Source of the DNA: Pararhizobium antarcticum
GTDB lineage: Bacteria > Pseudomonadota > Alphaproteobacteria > Rhizobiales > Rhizobiaceae
DNA: 64,000 nucleotides
Reading direction: 5' to 3'
NCBI RefSeq assembly: GCF_001885585.1
Contig: NZ_LSRP01000085.1
Coordinates: forward strand, 1 to 64,000
The translations under genes and the position numbers were made by a program. How positions within the stretch are numbered: the stretch's first letter is position 1; each line of letters opens with the position of its first letter. The notes under the pieces were generated by a model that did not search any database, was not told the origin of the DNA, and worked only from the letters and a program-made list of their open reading frames with translations. Below, piece by piece: positions 20,086 through 29,216 of the stretch.

Positions 20086-20237
20086 ATCCGAAAAATCTGG
20101 CTTTCCTGCTGTTACTTCTGCTATAAGCGACGTTCAAATGTTTCGGACGGTTCCAGAGTTAACGCTCCGGTGACCGTTTTCTTTTGTGCTGACGTCTGCT
20201 GGATGCGGGCTTGGCGCGGACTATGAAGGACAGTGAA

Positions 20238-20714
20238 ATGGTCGACAAAGTACCGATGACTCAGGCCGGATTCGTCAAGCTGCAGGAAGAACTGCGCTGG
20301 CGCCAGCAGGAAGAGCGCCCGCGGATCATCGAAGCGATTTCCGAAGCGCGCGCCCATGGCGACCTTTCGGAAAATGCCGAATATCACGCCGCCAAGGAAG
20401 CCCAGAGCCACAATGAGGGCCGGATCGGCGAGGTCGAGGATTACGTCGCCCGTGCCGAAGTCATCGACCTGTCGAAAATGTCGGGATCGAAGATCAAGTT
20501 CGGCGCCACCGTCAAGCTGGTCGACGAAGACACCGAGGAAAACAAGACCTACCAGATCGTCGGCGACCAGGAAGCCGACGTGAAGCAGGGCCGCATCTCG
20601 ATCTCCTCGCCGATCGCCCGCGCGCTGATCGGCAAGGAAGTCGGTGATTCGATCGAGGTCGTCGCCCCCGGCGGTTCCAAGGCCTACGAGGTCCTGGCGA
20701 TCAACTGGGGCTGA
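20238..20714 (+). CDS. greA: Transcription elongation factor GreA
   Basis: GreA binds the RNA polymerase secondary channel and stimulates cleavage of backtracked transcripts. The 158-residue protein has the N-terminal coiled coil with the acidic tip ([16 protein letters not shown]) and the C-terminal FKBP-like domain ([27 protein letters not shown]). Codons upstream to 20211 are open, but the ATG at 20238 gives the usual start ([12 protein letters not shown]) and has AAGGA upstream. A strong terminator follows. greA next to lpsB is a conserved rhizobial arrangement as I recall it. Confidence 0.96.
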   Translation: MVDKVPMTQAGFVKLQEELRWRQQEERPRIIEAISEARAHGDLSENAEYHAAKEAQSHNEGRIGEVEDYVARAEVIDLSKMSGSKIKFGATVKLVDEDTEENKTYQIVGDQEADVKQGRISISSPIARALIGKEVGDSIEVVAPGGSKAYEVLAINWG

Positions 20715-20738
20715 GACGTCTGAAGGCATGAATTGAAG

Positions 20739-20772
20739 AGCCCGGACGGCGCATTGTGCCTCCGGGCTTTTT
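20739..20772 (+). terminator. Rho-independent terminator of greA
   Basis: An 8-bp stem AGCCCGGA / TCCGGGCT with a 14-base loop is followed by TTTTCTT, 25 bases after the greA stop codon. Confidence 0.85.
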
Positions 20773-20807
20773 CTTGAGATGACGGGCAATATCAGGGGCA
20801 GTCGATC

Positions 20808-21908
20808 GTGGAACACATCAGCGACGTCGAGATCATCGCGCCGAATTTCAAACGCCGGCTTTCCGGCGTCACCTCCACCATCATCCAGCTTGTTCCCGTC
20901 CAGCGCCGGCTCGGCCAGAAGGTTGCCACCCTCGGGCCAGGCTTACCCGAAACCCTGCCGCAGATCGGCTTTCTCAGCCTCCTGTCCCTCTGGAGCCCTC
21001 CAAAGGCACGGACGCAGCGGATCTGGCATGCGCGCCGCAACCTGGAAATGCTGCCGGCGATCATCCTGCGCGATCTCCTGCGGATGAAGCTGAAGATCGT
21101 CTTCACCTCCGCATCGCAGCGCCGGCACACCGGATGGAGCAAGTTCCTGATCGGCCGGATGGACGCCGTCATTGCAACGAGCAGCAAGACCGCAGCCTAT
21201 CTCGAGGTGCCCTCGACCACGATCCTGCACGGCATCGACGCCGAGCGGTTTTTTCCGGCCGACGACAAGCCAGCCGCCAAAACCATGCTCGGCCTGCCCG
21301 CGGACAAAAACATTGCCGGCTGTTTTGGCCGGATCCGCCACCAGAAGGGCACCGATCTTTTCGTCGACGCGATGATTGCGCTTTTGCCGGACCGACCGGA
21401 CTGGATTGCCATCGTCGCCGGTCGCGCAACCGGCGCGCATGTGGCCTTCGAGGCGGCGCTGAAGGAGAAGGTGAGAGCCGCCGGCCTTGCCGAACGCATC
21501 CTGTTTGTCGGCGAACATACCAATATTCCCTGTTGGTACAGGGCGCTGGACCTGTTCATCGCGCCGCAGCGCTGGGAAGGTTTCGGCCTGACCCCTCTCG
21601 AGTCCATGGCGACCGGCGTTCCGGTGGTTGCAACGGATGTCGGGGCCTTTGCCGAACTGCTGGCCACCGACGACAGCAGTCCCGGCACCATCCCTGGCAC
21701 CAGCATGGGCAGCAGTGTCGGGCAACTGATCGAGGCGGATGCGCCAGAGGCCATGATGGCGGCCGCAGCAGGCCTGATGGACGATCCGGCGATGGCGCGA
21801 CGTTGCGCGGAAAACGGGCTCGCGCGGGCGACCGCCCGTTTCACCATCGACGGCGAAGCCCGCAGCATCGGCGCTGTCTATGAGCGCCTTTTGAACGGGG
21901 CCTTTTGA
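20808..21908 (+). CDS. lpsB: LPS core mannosyltransferase, GT4 family (LpsB/LpcC)
   Basis: A 366-residue cytoplasmic-face glycosyltransferase that adds mannose to the inner LPS core in rhizobia. Family features are FKRRLSGVTSTIIQLVP at the start, a central GRIRHQKGTDLFVDAM and the GT4 acceptor/donor motif APQRWEGFGLTPLESMATGVPVVAT. The start is a GTG at 20808 with AGGGG about 10 bases upstream. The identification rests on sequence character and on its place after greA, where Sinorhizobium lpsB lies. The last codons sit in a short tandem duplication (CCTTTTGAACGGGG twice). It is convergent with the next glycosyltransferase gene. Confidence 0.88.
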   Translation: MEHISDVEIIAPNFKRRLSGVTSTIIQLVPVQRRLGQKVATLGPGLPETLPQIGFLSLLSLWSPPKARTQRIWHARRNLEMLPAIILRDLLRMKLKIVFTSASQRRHTGWSKFLIGRMDAVIATSSKTAAYLEVPSTTILHGIDAERFFPADDKPAAKTMLGLPADKNIAGCFGRIRHQKGTDLFVDAMIALLPDRPDWIAIVAGRATGAHVAFEAALKEKVRAAGLAERILFVGEHTNIPCWYRALDLFIAPQRWEGFGLTPLESMATGVPVVATDVGAFAELLATDDSSPGTIPGTSMGSSVGQLIEADAPEAMMAAAAGLMDDPAMARRCAENGLARATARFTIDGEARSIGAVYERLLNGAF

Positions 21909-21956
21909 ACGGGGGCCTTTTAAAAGGAGGCCTGACGCATCACGCCCGAGCCGGTC

Positions 21957-22979
21957 TCAGGGCTTGCGCTTGAAAAGCTCGATATAGGCGCCAGCAACAG
22001 CGTCTTCGGAAAAGTGCTGCATCAAGGTCGTATGTCCGCCCGCAGCTACATGGTCGGCCAGCGGCTTGTCGTTGATCAGGCGCTCGATGGCGCGGGAAAA
22101 GCCATCGACGTCGCCGATATCGGCAAGCAGGCCGTTTTCGCCATCCTGCATGAACCAGTTTGGGCCTTCGGAGCGGCTGGAGACCACCGGTTTCTCCTGC
22201 GCCCAGGCTTCGAGGATAACGTTTCCCAGCGGCTCGTGGCTGGATGGCATCACGAAGATATCCGACGCCGCCAGGAAAGGACGTGTGTCCTTCTGCCAGC
22301 CGAGAAACCGGACGCGGTCGCTGACGCCGAGATCCGCGGCCAGCTTCTCGACGTTTTGCCGCTCCTCGCCATCACCGGCCAGCCAGAGATAGACGCCCGG
22401 CAGCCTGGCCACCGCCTCGGTCAGCAGCGCAAAGCCCTTGCGCGGCACAAAGCGGCCCATCGACATGACCACTGGCACACCTTCCGGCGTTGCGAGGCTC
22501 GCACGGTCGACCGGCGCGACGCGCTCGGTATTGGTGAAATTGGAGATAACCTCGACGCCGCGTGTCCAGCCGATCCGGCGCACATGCTCGCCGATCCCCG
22601 GCGTGTTGCAGACGAGAACATCGGTATTGCCGAAATAGCTGAGATTGGTCGGATAGTCCCCCAGCCGCGAGATCTTGATGCAGCCCTTGTAGTTCGGCAT
22701 CAGGCGGCTTGCCCGCGTCGCCCAGGAAAACAGCGCATCCGGCTTTTCGCGCCGGGCATTGCGCATCACCTTGAGCGGCAGCAGCAGACGGTCGGGCGAA
22801 AGGTTGCGAAAGTTGCTTTCGATGAGGCGGGCGGATTGCTCGATATCCTTGCGCCACAGGCGATTGGGCCGGATGACTGCGCTCTGTTCGACGCCCCGCC
22901 GCGCCAGCGCATTGACGAGGTGGACGAAGAAGCGCTCGGCCCCGCCATCCTTGCCGAAATGGTAGTGGTGAACCTTCAT
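21957..22979 (-). CDS. GT4 glycosyltransferase of LPS synthesis (LpsE-like)
   Basis: A 340-residue GT-B fold glycosyltransferase. The N-terminal MKVHHYHFGKDGGAERF is typical of sugar transferases acting on lipid-linked glycans. The C-terminal donor half contains GRFVPRKGFALLTEAV, AGDGEERQ and MPSSHEPLGNVILEAWAQEKPVV. Position beside lpsB suggests it is the counterpart of LpsE in Sinorhizobium, acting on the LPS core, but I cannot fix the sugar or linkage. It is the last gene of a leftward operon, 7 bases after the GT2 gene. Confidence 0.85.
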   Translation of the reverse strand: MKVHHYHFGKDGGAERFFVHLVNALARRGVEQSAVIRPNRLWRKDIEQSARLIESNFRNLSPDRLLLPLKVMRNARREKPDALFSWATRASRLMPNYKGCIKISRLGDYPTNLSYFGNTDVLVCNTPGIGEHVRRIGWTRGVEVISNFTNTERVAPVDRASLATPEGVPVVMSMGRFVPRKGFALLTEAVARLPGVYLWLAGDGEERQNVEKLAADLGVSDRVRFLGWQKDTRPFLAASDIFVMPSSHEPLGNVILEAWAQEKPVVSSRSEGPNWFMQDGENGLLADIGDVDGFSRAIERLINDKPLADHVAAGGHTTLMQHFSEDAVAGAYIELFKRKP

Positions 22980-22986
22980 GGCATCC

Positions 22987-23808
22987 TCATTTGCCGCGAC
23001 GTGCGCGTTCCATGTCGTCGAAATTCGGCTTCCGCTTCAAGGCATGCCGCTGGTAGATCTTGGCGGCCGTGAGAAAGGCATAAACCCCTCCGGTCGCAGC
23101 CTCGATAAAGCCGGGAAAACCGCAGCGCCAGAGACCGTTGCGAAAATACAGCCGCAGGAAATACAGCGGCGGGCCGAAGATCATCTTGTAGGCGCGCAGC
23201 GGCTTGCCGGCGGCAAATTGTTGGTCGGCCTTGAGCGTCGAGTACCTGTTTTCTTTCAGGATCTGTTCGTCGATGATCAGCGGCCGGTAGTGCAAAAGAC
23301 TGCCGGTCGCCGCGGCCTCGACCCTGCCATCGGGCACGATGCCCTCATGGACTGTCTGGGCAAGATCATAAGCACCCCGCCCCCGACGGATCAGCCGCAG
23401 GTTCTTGCGCTCGCGGACCTTTTCGGGCGTATAGCCATAGCCGACAAGATAGGGCCGGCGCGCAATGCGCCATCCCACCGTTTCGGCAGGCGCTGCCAGC
23501 AATGTCGGCAACAAGGACCGCAGCGGCGCGTCCAGCCGTTCGTCGGCATCGATGTTCAGGCACCAGTCCTGCGTGCATTGCTCCAGCGCAAACTGCTTCT
23601 GCCCGGCATAACCGCGCCAGGCCTCGAACAGGAACCGGATCGGCCAGCCCTTGTCGACATAGGACTGCACCAGCGCCGCCGTGCCATCCGTCGATCCGGA
23701 ATCGACGATGACGATCTCGGCGCAGCTTTCCAGGCTCTCGATGCAATTGCCGAGATAGGCTTCCTCGTTCAGGCAGATGATGAAGGCGGAAATCGGCAGT
23801 TTGGTCAT
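22987..23808 (-). CDS. GT2 family glycosyltransferase of LPS synthesis (WaaE/KdtX-like)
   Basis: A 273-residue GT-A fold enzyme: ISAFIICLNEEAYLGNCIESL, SGSTDGT and the metal-binding DxD region NIDADERLD are canonical. The RGYAGQKQFALEQC and KENRYSTLKADQ motifs are those of the LPS core beta-glycosyltransferase branch (WaaE-like; LpsC or LpsD in rhizobia). A hydrophobic C-terminal patch (FLRLYFRNGLWRCGFPGF) probably touches the membrane. It sits between the FkbM methyltransferase (12-base gap) and the GT4 gene in one operon. Confidence 0.86.
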   Translation of the reverse strand: MTKLPISAFIICLNEEAYLGNCIESLESCAEIVIVDSGSTDGTAALVQSYVDKGWPIRFLFEAWRGYAGQKQFALEQCTQDWCLNIDADERLDAPLRSLLPTLLAAPAETVGWRIARRPYLVGYGYTPEKVRERKNLRLIRRGRGAYDLAQTVHEGIVPDGRVEAAATGSLLHYRPLIIDEQILKENRYSTLKADQQFAAGKPLRAYKMIFGPPLYFLRLYFRNGLWRCGFPGFIEAATGGVYAFLTAAKIYQRHALKRKPNFDDMERARRGK

Positions 23809-23820
23809 TCACAGGTCCCG

Positions 23821-24525
23821 TCAGGCTGGCCTTACAAGATAAGCCGTCTTGCGGATACGCTCCTTGATCATAAACCCGCGCTCCTCAAGGCTCTTCAGCA
23901 GCAACGCTATTTTCTCGTCACCGACAATATGCGGGTGAACTTCGACGATGATGTGCTGGATGCTCTTGAGGCTGCCAGCGCCGAGGAGATCGATTTCCGC
24001 GCCCTCCACATCCATGATCAGGACATTCGGATCGTGCTGCTCGAGAATGTCCGCCAGCGCCGTGCTCTGGACGGTAATCTTCTCGTCCTGGCGTTTGCGG
24101 TCATAGAGGCTTGAGGAAATGATGTTGTCGCTTCTGAAAAAGCTGATTGGCTGTCCATCGACCGTGACAGCATTCATCACGAGATTGGGCACACGATTGT
24201 TGCGCGCAAAGTTGTCTCGAATAATGGGTTCCAGCTCCGGGTTGGCCTCGAACGAAACCACATTGCCATCGCCGGCCAGGCGGGTTGCCAGAAGGCTGAT
24301 GAAGCCGATCCCTGTGCCAATCTCCAGCACCTTCATGCCCGGTTTGACGACCTTGGCAATGAGAACGCGTTCGGTATCCTCGTAAATATCCTTGTAAAGC
24401 GCGTGCCGCACAGAATCTGGTATATGACCCGGCGCGCAGTTAATCTGGATGCCCGAGATCGTCACAGAACGCACCTGAAACAATTTGCGGTATCTGTTTC
24501 GGAGCGACCTCAGCAGCTTGTTCAA
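23821..24525 (-). CDS. FkbM family SAM-dependent methyltransferase
   Basis: A 234-residue class I methyltransferase. The SAM-binding motif I is VLEIGTGIGFISLLA, followed by VVSFEANPELEPIIRDNF, NAVTVDG and the FkbM-type VLIMDVEGAEIDLL. FkbM relatives O-methylate sugars or polyketides. Among LPS genes, methylation of an O-antigen or core sugar is the likely job. The start is a TTG at 24525 with AGGA 7 bases upstream, the best-supported start in the frame. It follows lrp after 57 bases and leads the two glycosyltransferase genes. Confidence 0.86.
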   Translation of the reverse strand: MNKLLRSLRNRYRKLFQVRSVTISGIQINCAPGHIPDSVRHALYKDIYEDTERVLIAKVVKPGMKVLEIGTGIGFISLLATRLAGDGNVVSFEANPELEPIIRDNFARNNRVPNLVMNAVTVDGQPISFFRSDNIISSSLYDRKRQDEKITVQSTALADILEQHDPNVLIMDVEGAEIDLLGAGSLKSIQHIIVEVHPHIVGDEKIALLLKSLEERGFMIKERIRKTAYLVRPA

Positions 24526-24582
24526 CGGATATTCCTAACTTGGCTGGACGCAACACTGCCGACGCAATGCCTGCGTATCAAA

Positions 24583-25053
24583 CTATACCTGGACCAAACC
24601 GATGTTCTTGATCTGCCGGATGGTCAACATGGTTCTGACGGCATCGACATTGTCGGTCGCTATCAGTTCCTCAATAACAAAATCCTGAAATGCCGCAAGG
24701 TTCTCCGCCACGCACTCCAGTAGAAAATCAGTCTCGCCGGACACCATCCATGCCTGGCGGACAAGGGGCCAGTCAACGGTCATCGCGGAAAACGCCTTGA
24801 GGTTGCCATCGGCCTGATGCTTGAGACCAACCATGCAGAAGGCGACGAGTTCATACCCGAGCGAAGAGGCGTTAAGCATCGCCCTGTAGCCCTTGATGAC
24901 GCCCGCCTCTTCCAGCTTGCGGACACGCCTCAGGCAGGGCGGTGCGGAAATGCCGACCCGCGCGGCCAGTTCCACATTGGTCATGCGACCATCCTGCTGA
25001 AGTTCCCGCAGGATCTTCAGGTCGATCGCATCGAGTTCAGCGCGTAAAGCCAT
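24583..25053 (-). CDS. Lrp/AsnC family transcriptional regulator
   Basis: A 156-residue regulator: N-terminal winged helix-turn-helix (LDAIDLKILRELQQDGRMTNVELAARVGIS split by normal turns, then CLRRVRKLEEAGVIKGY) and a C-terminal RAM domain for amino-acid binding and oligomerisation (VRQAWMVSGETDFLLECVA). I chose the ATG at 25053 with AGGA about 10 bases upstream rather than the frame start at 25077. An lrp-type gene sits in the lps-trxB interval of Sinorhizobium as well. It may be co-transcribed with the downstream LPS genes. Confidence 0.92.
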   Translation of the reverse strand: MALRAELDAIDLKILRELQQDGRMTNVELAARVGISAPPCLRRVRKLEEAGVIKGYRAMLNASSLGYELVAFCMVGLKHQADGNLKAFSAMTVDWPLVRQAWMVSGETDFLLECVAENLAAFQDFVIEELIATDNVDAVRTMLTIRQIKNIGLVQV

Positions 25054-25163
25054 GCGTTGAGATCCTTGAAACGGCAACCTTCGCTCCCGAGTTGCCGGCG
25101 GGCGTCAATCCGGCAGGCGTTATCCGGAAAAGCCCGGCACTCGGATTATCAGCTATTGGCTTT

Positions 25164-25724
25164 TCACGTTTCCAGCAAGAGCGTCCCGTCATCCGTCCCC
25201 CGATCCTTCAGACGGACCGCCGGGCTTCCAACGTAAATTCCGTAGGGCTCAGTTCTGCCTTTGACGACCGCATTGGCGCCTATGATACAGCCGCGTGCAA
25301 CATACGAGCCGCCAAGGATCTTTGCACCGGCGCCGATCCAGACATCATCTTCAATGACAATCGGCTTTAGGGTGACGCCCTGCATGGTGATCGGTTTCTT
25401 GCGGTCCTGGTAATTGTGATCAAAGGAGACGATGACAACCTGCGCAGCGATGCGCACATGGTCTCCGATCGTGATGCCGCCGAGACCATAGAGTATGCTG
25501 TAGGGATTGATCGAAACATTGTCGCCCAGAACGATCGAGCCCTTCTGCGCATCGATGATCGCACCGCGATTGATCTTCGCCCGTTTTCCGATCCGCACAG
25601 TGCCACGATAGGCATTGATATAGGCACCAGAGAGAATCTGGCTCTTGCTGCCGATGCGAAAATGGCCGGGCAGAACAAACGCGCGCACGACATTCAGATA
25701 ATAGGCGATTGTCCCAATGCGCAT
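25164..25724 (-). CDS. Left-handed beta-helix acyltransferase (WcaF/LacA-like)
   Basis: A 186-residue protein made of hexapeptide repeats ([LIV]-G-x4: IGKRAKINRGAIIDA, LGDNVSINPYSILYG, IGDHVRIAAQVVIVS) that build a trimeric left-handed beta helix. FDHNYQDRKKPI carries the likely catalytic His, and VIEDDVWIGAGAKILGG forms the later coils. Such enzymes acetylate sugars of surface polysaccharides. It lies 35 bases behind the glycosyltransferase at 25760-26806. Base composition looks less GC-rich than the flanking housekeeping genes, fitting the variable nature of surface-glycan genes. Confidence 0.88.
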   Translation of the reverse strand: MRIGTIAYYLNVVRAFVLPGHFRIGSKSQILSGAYINAYRGTVRIGKRAKINRGAIIDAQKGSIVLGDNVSINPYSILYGLGGITIGDHVRIAAQVVIVSFDHNYQDRKKPITMQGVTLKPIVIEDDVWIGAGAKILGGSYVARGCIIGANAVVKGRTEPYGIYVGSPAVRLKDRGTDDGTLLLET

Positions 25725-25759
25725 GGCGTTACCATATTTCCTACAAAATCCAGAATTTC

Positions 25760-26806
25760 CTACAAGGTCCAGGGTGACCGCATAAAGCCGAGATCCAGCA
25801 ATTGCTTCACCCCTTTATATTCGACGGTGCCTGCATACACAAAGTCCAGCTCGCCGCTTTCCGCGACAGCATCGAGGATCCGCTGATACTCTTGCGCTCC
25901 GTTGAAATACTGTTTGTCGGCGACGGCATCCTGCGTTTTCTGCTGGAAATCGGCGAAAAACTTGAAATGCAGCAAGACGCCCAGAATCGGCTGAAAATTA
26001 CGTTCGAACGGCAGAGGCTGGTGAATGCTGACGCCGTAGCTGCAGGCGTCGTCCCAGTATAACAGGGGATATTTCATCAACTCGGCTTCCGTCCCGAACT
26101 TTCGGACGCGCGGACCTCCGCACAGGCTGGCAAACCGTTTCATGCGCTCGATGACGTAACCGTCGCCGTCAATCGAGTTCGCGACGTCCCAGGGTCTGCG
26201 GTCATCCGTGCCATCGAACGTGAAAGAGGCAACGCTGCCGGCAGGATACATGTCGATCATCGGTGCGGACAAACGACGAATACCGCGGCTCTCCAAGTGC
26301 TGGATGAGATCGGGCAAGCGGCGCTTGTCGCATTCGTCATAGACCAGATATTCGTCGGCATCGATATTGAGATACCAGCGGTTCTTGCCATAACGGGCAA
26401 AGAGCCACTCGCGCCAAAGCTTGCCCCGCTTTGCCTCCCGGTAGCGGACGCCAGACACCCAAACATCGACATCCGACTGGGCACAGAGAAACTCCCGCGT
26501 TCCATCGTCCGAGCGATCATCGACACAGATGAACCGTGTCACGCCCAGCGCCCGATAATGCGCCAGTAGCGATCGCATGAACTTGAAGTCGTTGTGCGCA
26601 AGGAAAACTAGCGGCATATCGCCCGCGCCCAGTGGACGGAACGCCTTGGGTTGCAGCAGGTCAAGAGGAACATGCTCGGCGGTCTTTTTACGCCTGGACG
26701 AAACCCTCTGGGTATCCAGCCATGTCAGCATGCGATCGACAAGATTTCTATCATTCGCGAAATCCGTCACCGTCCGGAACGGATAGGGGTGTTGTCGTTT
26801 GTTCAC
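25760..26806 (-). CDS. Glycosyltransferase family 2 protein (Glyco_tranf_2_4 type)
   Basis: A 348-residue putative glycosyltransferase. The signature MPLVFLAHNDFKFMRSLLAHYRALGVTRFI, split by a short loop from VDDRSDDGTREFL, and the acidic motif LNIDADEYLVY identify the Glyco_tranf_2_4 branch. These are often found in capsule, exopolysaccharide or LPS clusters. There is no membrane segment. It begins an operon with the acyltransferase, inserted between the conserved lrp and trxB genes. The sugar transferred is unknown. Confidence 0.84.
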   Translation of the reverse strand: MNKRQHPYPFRTVTDFANDRNLVDRMLTWLDTQRVSSRRKKTAEHVPLDLLQPKAFRPLGAGDMPLVFLAHNDFKFMRSLLAHYRALGVTRFICVDDRSDDGTREFLCAQSDVDVWVSGVRYREAKRGKLWREWLFARYGKNRWYLNIDADEYLVYDECDKRRLPDLIQHLESRGIRRLSAPMIDMYPAGSVASFTFDGTDDRRPWDVANSIDGDGYVIERMKRFASLCGGPRVRKFGTEAELMKYPLLYWDDACSYGVSIHQPLPFERNFQPILGVLLHFKFFADFQQKTQDAVADKQYFNGAQEYQRILDAVAESGELDFVYAGTVEYKGVKQLLDLGFMRSPWTL

Positions 26807-27060
26807 GGCCTGCCTTTAAAAATTCTTACCTAAACCCGCGTGTTCCTAGCATCCATATGGCCTGGCCGACGAGCAGATCCAGTCATCCATGAACAAAAAC
26901 CTTGTCAAAGACCTCTTCCGAGCCATCCACCTGTGTGTATCGCACGTCTTGCCCTTGAAACAAGGCACCCGGAATCCCTAAACTAAGGCAAGCTCTGAAA
27001 CACATTCACACGCCCGCTGCAGGACAGGCATTGCCGCCCCGGGGCGCAAGGATTTCGACC

Positions 27061-28035
27061 ATGACATCCCGCCACACCAAGGTTCTCATCATCGGCTCCG
27101 GTCCGGCCGGTTATACGGCGGCGATCTATGCGGCGCGTGCCATGCTCAATCCCGTGCTGATCGCCGGCATGGAACAGGGTGGGCAGTTGATGATCACCAC
27201 CGATGTCGAGAATTATCCGGGCTATGCCGATCCGGTCCAGGGGCCCTGGATGATGGAGCAGATGCTCAAGCAGGCGCAGCATGTCGGCGCCGAGATCGTC
27301 AATGACCTGGTGACCGACGTCGACACGTCGGTGCGTCCCTTCCGGCTGAAGACCGACAGCGGCACCGACTGGACAGCCGACGTGCTGATCATCTGCACCG
27401 GCGCAAAAGCCAAGTGGCTCGGGATCGAGAGCGAACCTGCATTCATGGGCTTCGGCGTCTCGGCCTGCGCCACCTGCGACGGCTTCTTCTATCGCAACAA
27501 GGACGTGATCGTCGTCGGCGGCGGCAATTCGGCCGTCGAGGAAGCGCTCTATCTGTCGAACCTGGCAAAGACCGTGACCGTCATTCACCGCCGCGACAGC
27601 TTTCGCGCGGAGCGCATCCTGCAGGAACGCCTGTTTGCCAAGCCGAACGTCAAGATCATCTGGGATCACGAGGTGACCGCCTATACCGGCACGCCGCCAA
27701 AGCCGCCCATGCCGGCCTCCGTCAGCGGTGTGACGCTGCGCAACACCAAGACCGGGGCGGAAAGCGCCATGCCGATCGACGGTGTCTTCGTGGCGATCGG
27801 CCATGCACCGGCGGTCGAACTGTTCAAGGACAAGCTGCGGATCAAGCCGAACGGCTACCTCTGGACAGCACCGGATTCAACTGCCACTGATATTCCAGGA
27901 ATTTATGCAGCCGGCGATGTGACCGACGACATTTATCGTCAGGCTATCACCGCGGCTGGCATGGGCTGCATGGCGGCGCTCGAAGCGGAAAAATACCTGG
28001 CGGGTCACATGCCCGTCGCAATTGCGGCCGAATAG
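27061..28035 (+). CDS. trxB: Thioredoxin reductase
   Basis: TrxB uses NADPH and FAD to reduce thioredoxin. The 324-residue protein has the FAD motif GSGPAGYTAAIYAAR, the redox-active CATCD (in SACATCDGFFYRNK), the NADPH motif VGGGNSAVEEALYL and the closing FAD motif GIYAAGDVTDDIYRQ. I use the ATG at 27061 (AAGGA upstream); ten more codons are open upstream. It is followed by lsrB, as in Sinorhizobium. Confidence 0.97.
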   Translation: MTSRHTKVLIIGSGPAGYTAAIYAARAMLNPVLIAGMEQGGQLMITTDVENYPGYADPVQGPWMMEQMLKQAQHVGAEIVNDLVTDVDTSVRPFRLKTDSGTDWTADVLIICTGAKAKWLGIESEPAFMGFGVSACATCDGFFYRNKDVIVVGGGNSAVEEALYLSNLAKTVTVIHRRDSFRAERILQERLFAKPNVKIIWDHEVTAYTGTPPKPPMPASVSGVTLRNTKTGAESAMPIDGVFVAIGHAPAVELFKDKLRIKPNGYLWTAPDSTATDIPGIYAAGDVTDDIYRQAITAAGMGCMAALEAEKYLAGHMPVAIAAE

Positions 28036-28049
28036 AAGCCGCGAACAAT

Positions 28050-28071
28050 CGGAGCGGAACCACCCGCTCCG
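28050..28071 (+). terminator. Hairpin between trxB and lsrB
   Basis: A perfect 8-bp stem CGGAGCGG / CCGCTCCG with a 6-base loop starts 15 bases after the trxB stop codon. No T run follows, so some read-through into lsrB is likely. Confidence 0.4.
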
Positions 28072-28148
28072 GAGTGGGAACAGACCAAACGGCTGGCGGG
28101 CGGGAAAAGCGAGGGCATTTTCCGTCACGATCGCATATGGGGGAAAGC

Positions 28149-29045
28149 ATGCCGCTAGACTGGGACAAACTGCGCATTTTTCATGCGGCGGCAGAAGCGG
28201 GATCCTTTACCCACGCAGCCGACAAGCTGCATCTGTCGCAATCCGCCATCAGCCGCCAGGTCTCGTCACTGGAGCAGGATGTCGGCATCAAGCTGTTCCA
28301 CCGCCACGCGCGCGGCCTGATCCTCACCGAACAGGGCGAAATCCTCTATCGCACCGCCCATGAAGTGCTGATGAAGCTGGAAAGCGTCAAGGTCCAGCTG
28401 ACAGAGACAACCGACAAGCCGTCGGGCAAGCTGCGCATCACCACGACGGTCGGGCTCGGCCAGGGCTGGCTGACCGACAAGGTCCAGGAATTCCTCTCGC
28501 TCTATCCGGAAATGCAGGTCCAGTTGATCCTCGACAATGAGGAGCTGGACGTGAACATGCGCCATGCCGACTGCGCCATCCGGCTGCGCCAGCCGCAGCA
28601 GTCCGACCTCATCCAGCGCAAGCTCTTCACCGTGCACATGCACGTCTATGCAGCCCCCTCCTACATCAACAAGTTCGGCGAACCGCAGAGCGTCGAGGAT
28701 CTCGACAATCATCGCATCATCACCTTCGGAGAGCCGGCGCCCAACTATCTGCTGGACGTCAACTGGCTGGAAATCGCCGGGCGCGACAGCGACAATCCGC
28801 GCCCCTCGCACCTGCAGATCAACAGCCAGACCTCGATCAAGCGCGCCTGCCTGCTGGGCATCGGCGTTGCCATGCTTCCGGACTATATTGTCGGGCGCGA
28901 TCCCGGCCTGATCCAGCTGCCGATCGGGGCCGACATCCCCTCCTTCGATACCTATTTCTGCTACCCCGACGAGATGAAGAACGCCGCAAAGCTGAAGGTT
29001 TTTCGCGATTTCATCGTCGCAAAGGCGCGCAACTGGAGTTTCTGA
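28149..29045 (+). CDS. lsrB: LysR family regulator LsrB/VtlR
   Basis: A 298-residue LysR regulator starting MPLDWDKLRIFHAAAEAGSFTHAADKLHLSQSAISRQ, shown here as a recognised family start with the helix-turn-helix at residues 18-40. The effector domain (about 92-295) follows. Both the start and the place next to trxB match LsrB of Sinorhizobium meliloti, called VtlR in Brucella and Agrobacterium. There it is needed for symbiosis or virulence, controls LPS and redox genes, and acts on AbcR small RNA genes. Here two AbcR-like RNAs lie directly downstream. The ATG at 28149 follows GGGGGAAA; the frame extends uselessly to 28074. Confidence 0.93.
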   Translation: MPLDWDKLRIFHAAAEAGSFTHAADKLHLSQSAISRQVSSLEQDVGIKLFHRHARGLILTEQGEILYRTAHEVLMKLESVKVQLTETTDKPSGKLRITTTVGLGQGWLTDKVQEFLSLYPEMQVQLILDNEELDVNMRHADCAIRLRQPQQSDLIQRKLFTVHMHVYAAPSYINKFGEPQSVEDLDNHRIITFGEPAPNYLLDVNWLEIAGRDSDNPRPSHLQINSQTSIKRACLLGIGVAMLPDYIVGRDPGLIQLPIGADIPSFDTYFCYPDEMKNAAKLKVFRDFIVAKARNWSF

Positions 29046-29070
29046 CGGCTTGAAAAACTGCTCAAATAAA

Positions 29071-29107
29071 AGGCTTGCCTGATACCCGTCGGCAAGCCTT
29101 TGTTTTA
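29071..29107 (+). terminator. Rho-independent terminator of lsrB
   Basis: A perfect 9-bp stem AGGCTTGCC / GGCAAGCCT with an 11-base loop is followed by TTTGTTTT, 26 bases after the stop codon. Confidence 0.88.
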
Positions 29108-29216
29108 TCATGATTTTGCTGCCTCATTGGAATTCTCCGCCGCGCAAGCACGAACAATACGCCTGTTTTATGCGCAGCGGTGCGCCCAGCACATGGCTGA
29201 CATGCATAAGGATTAA

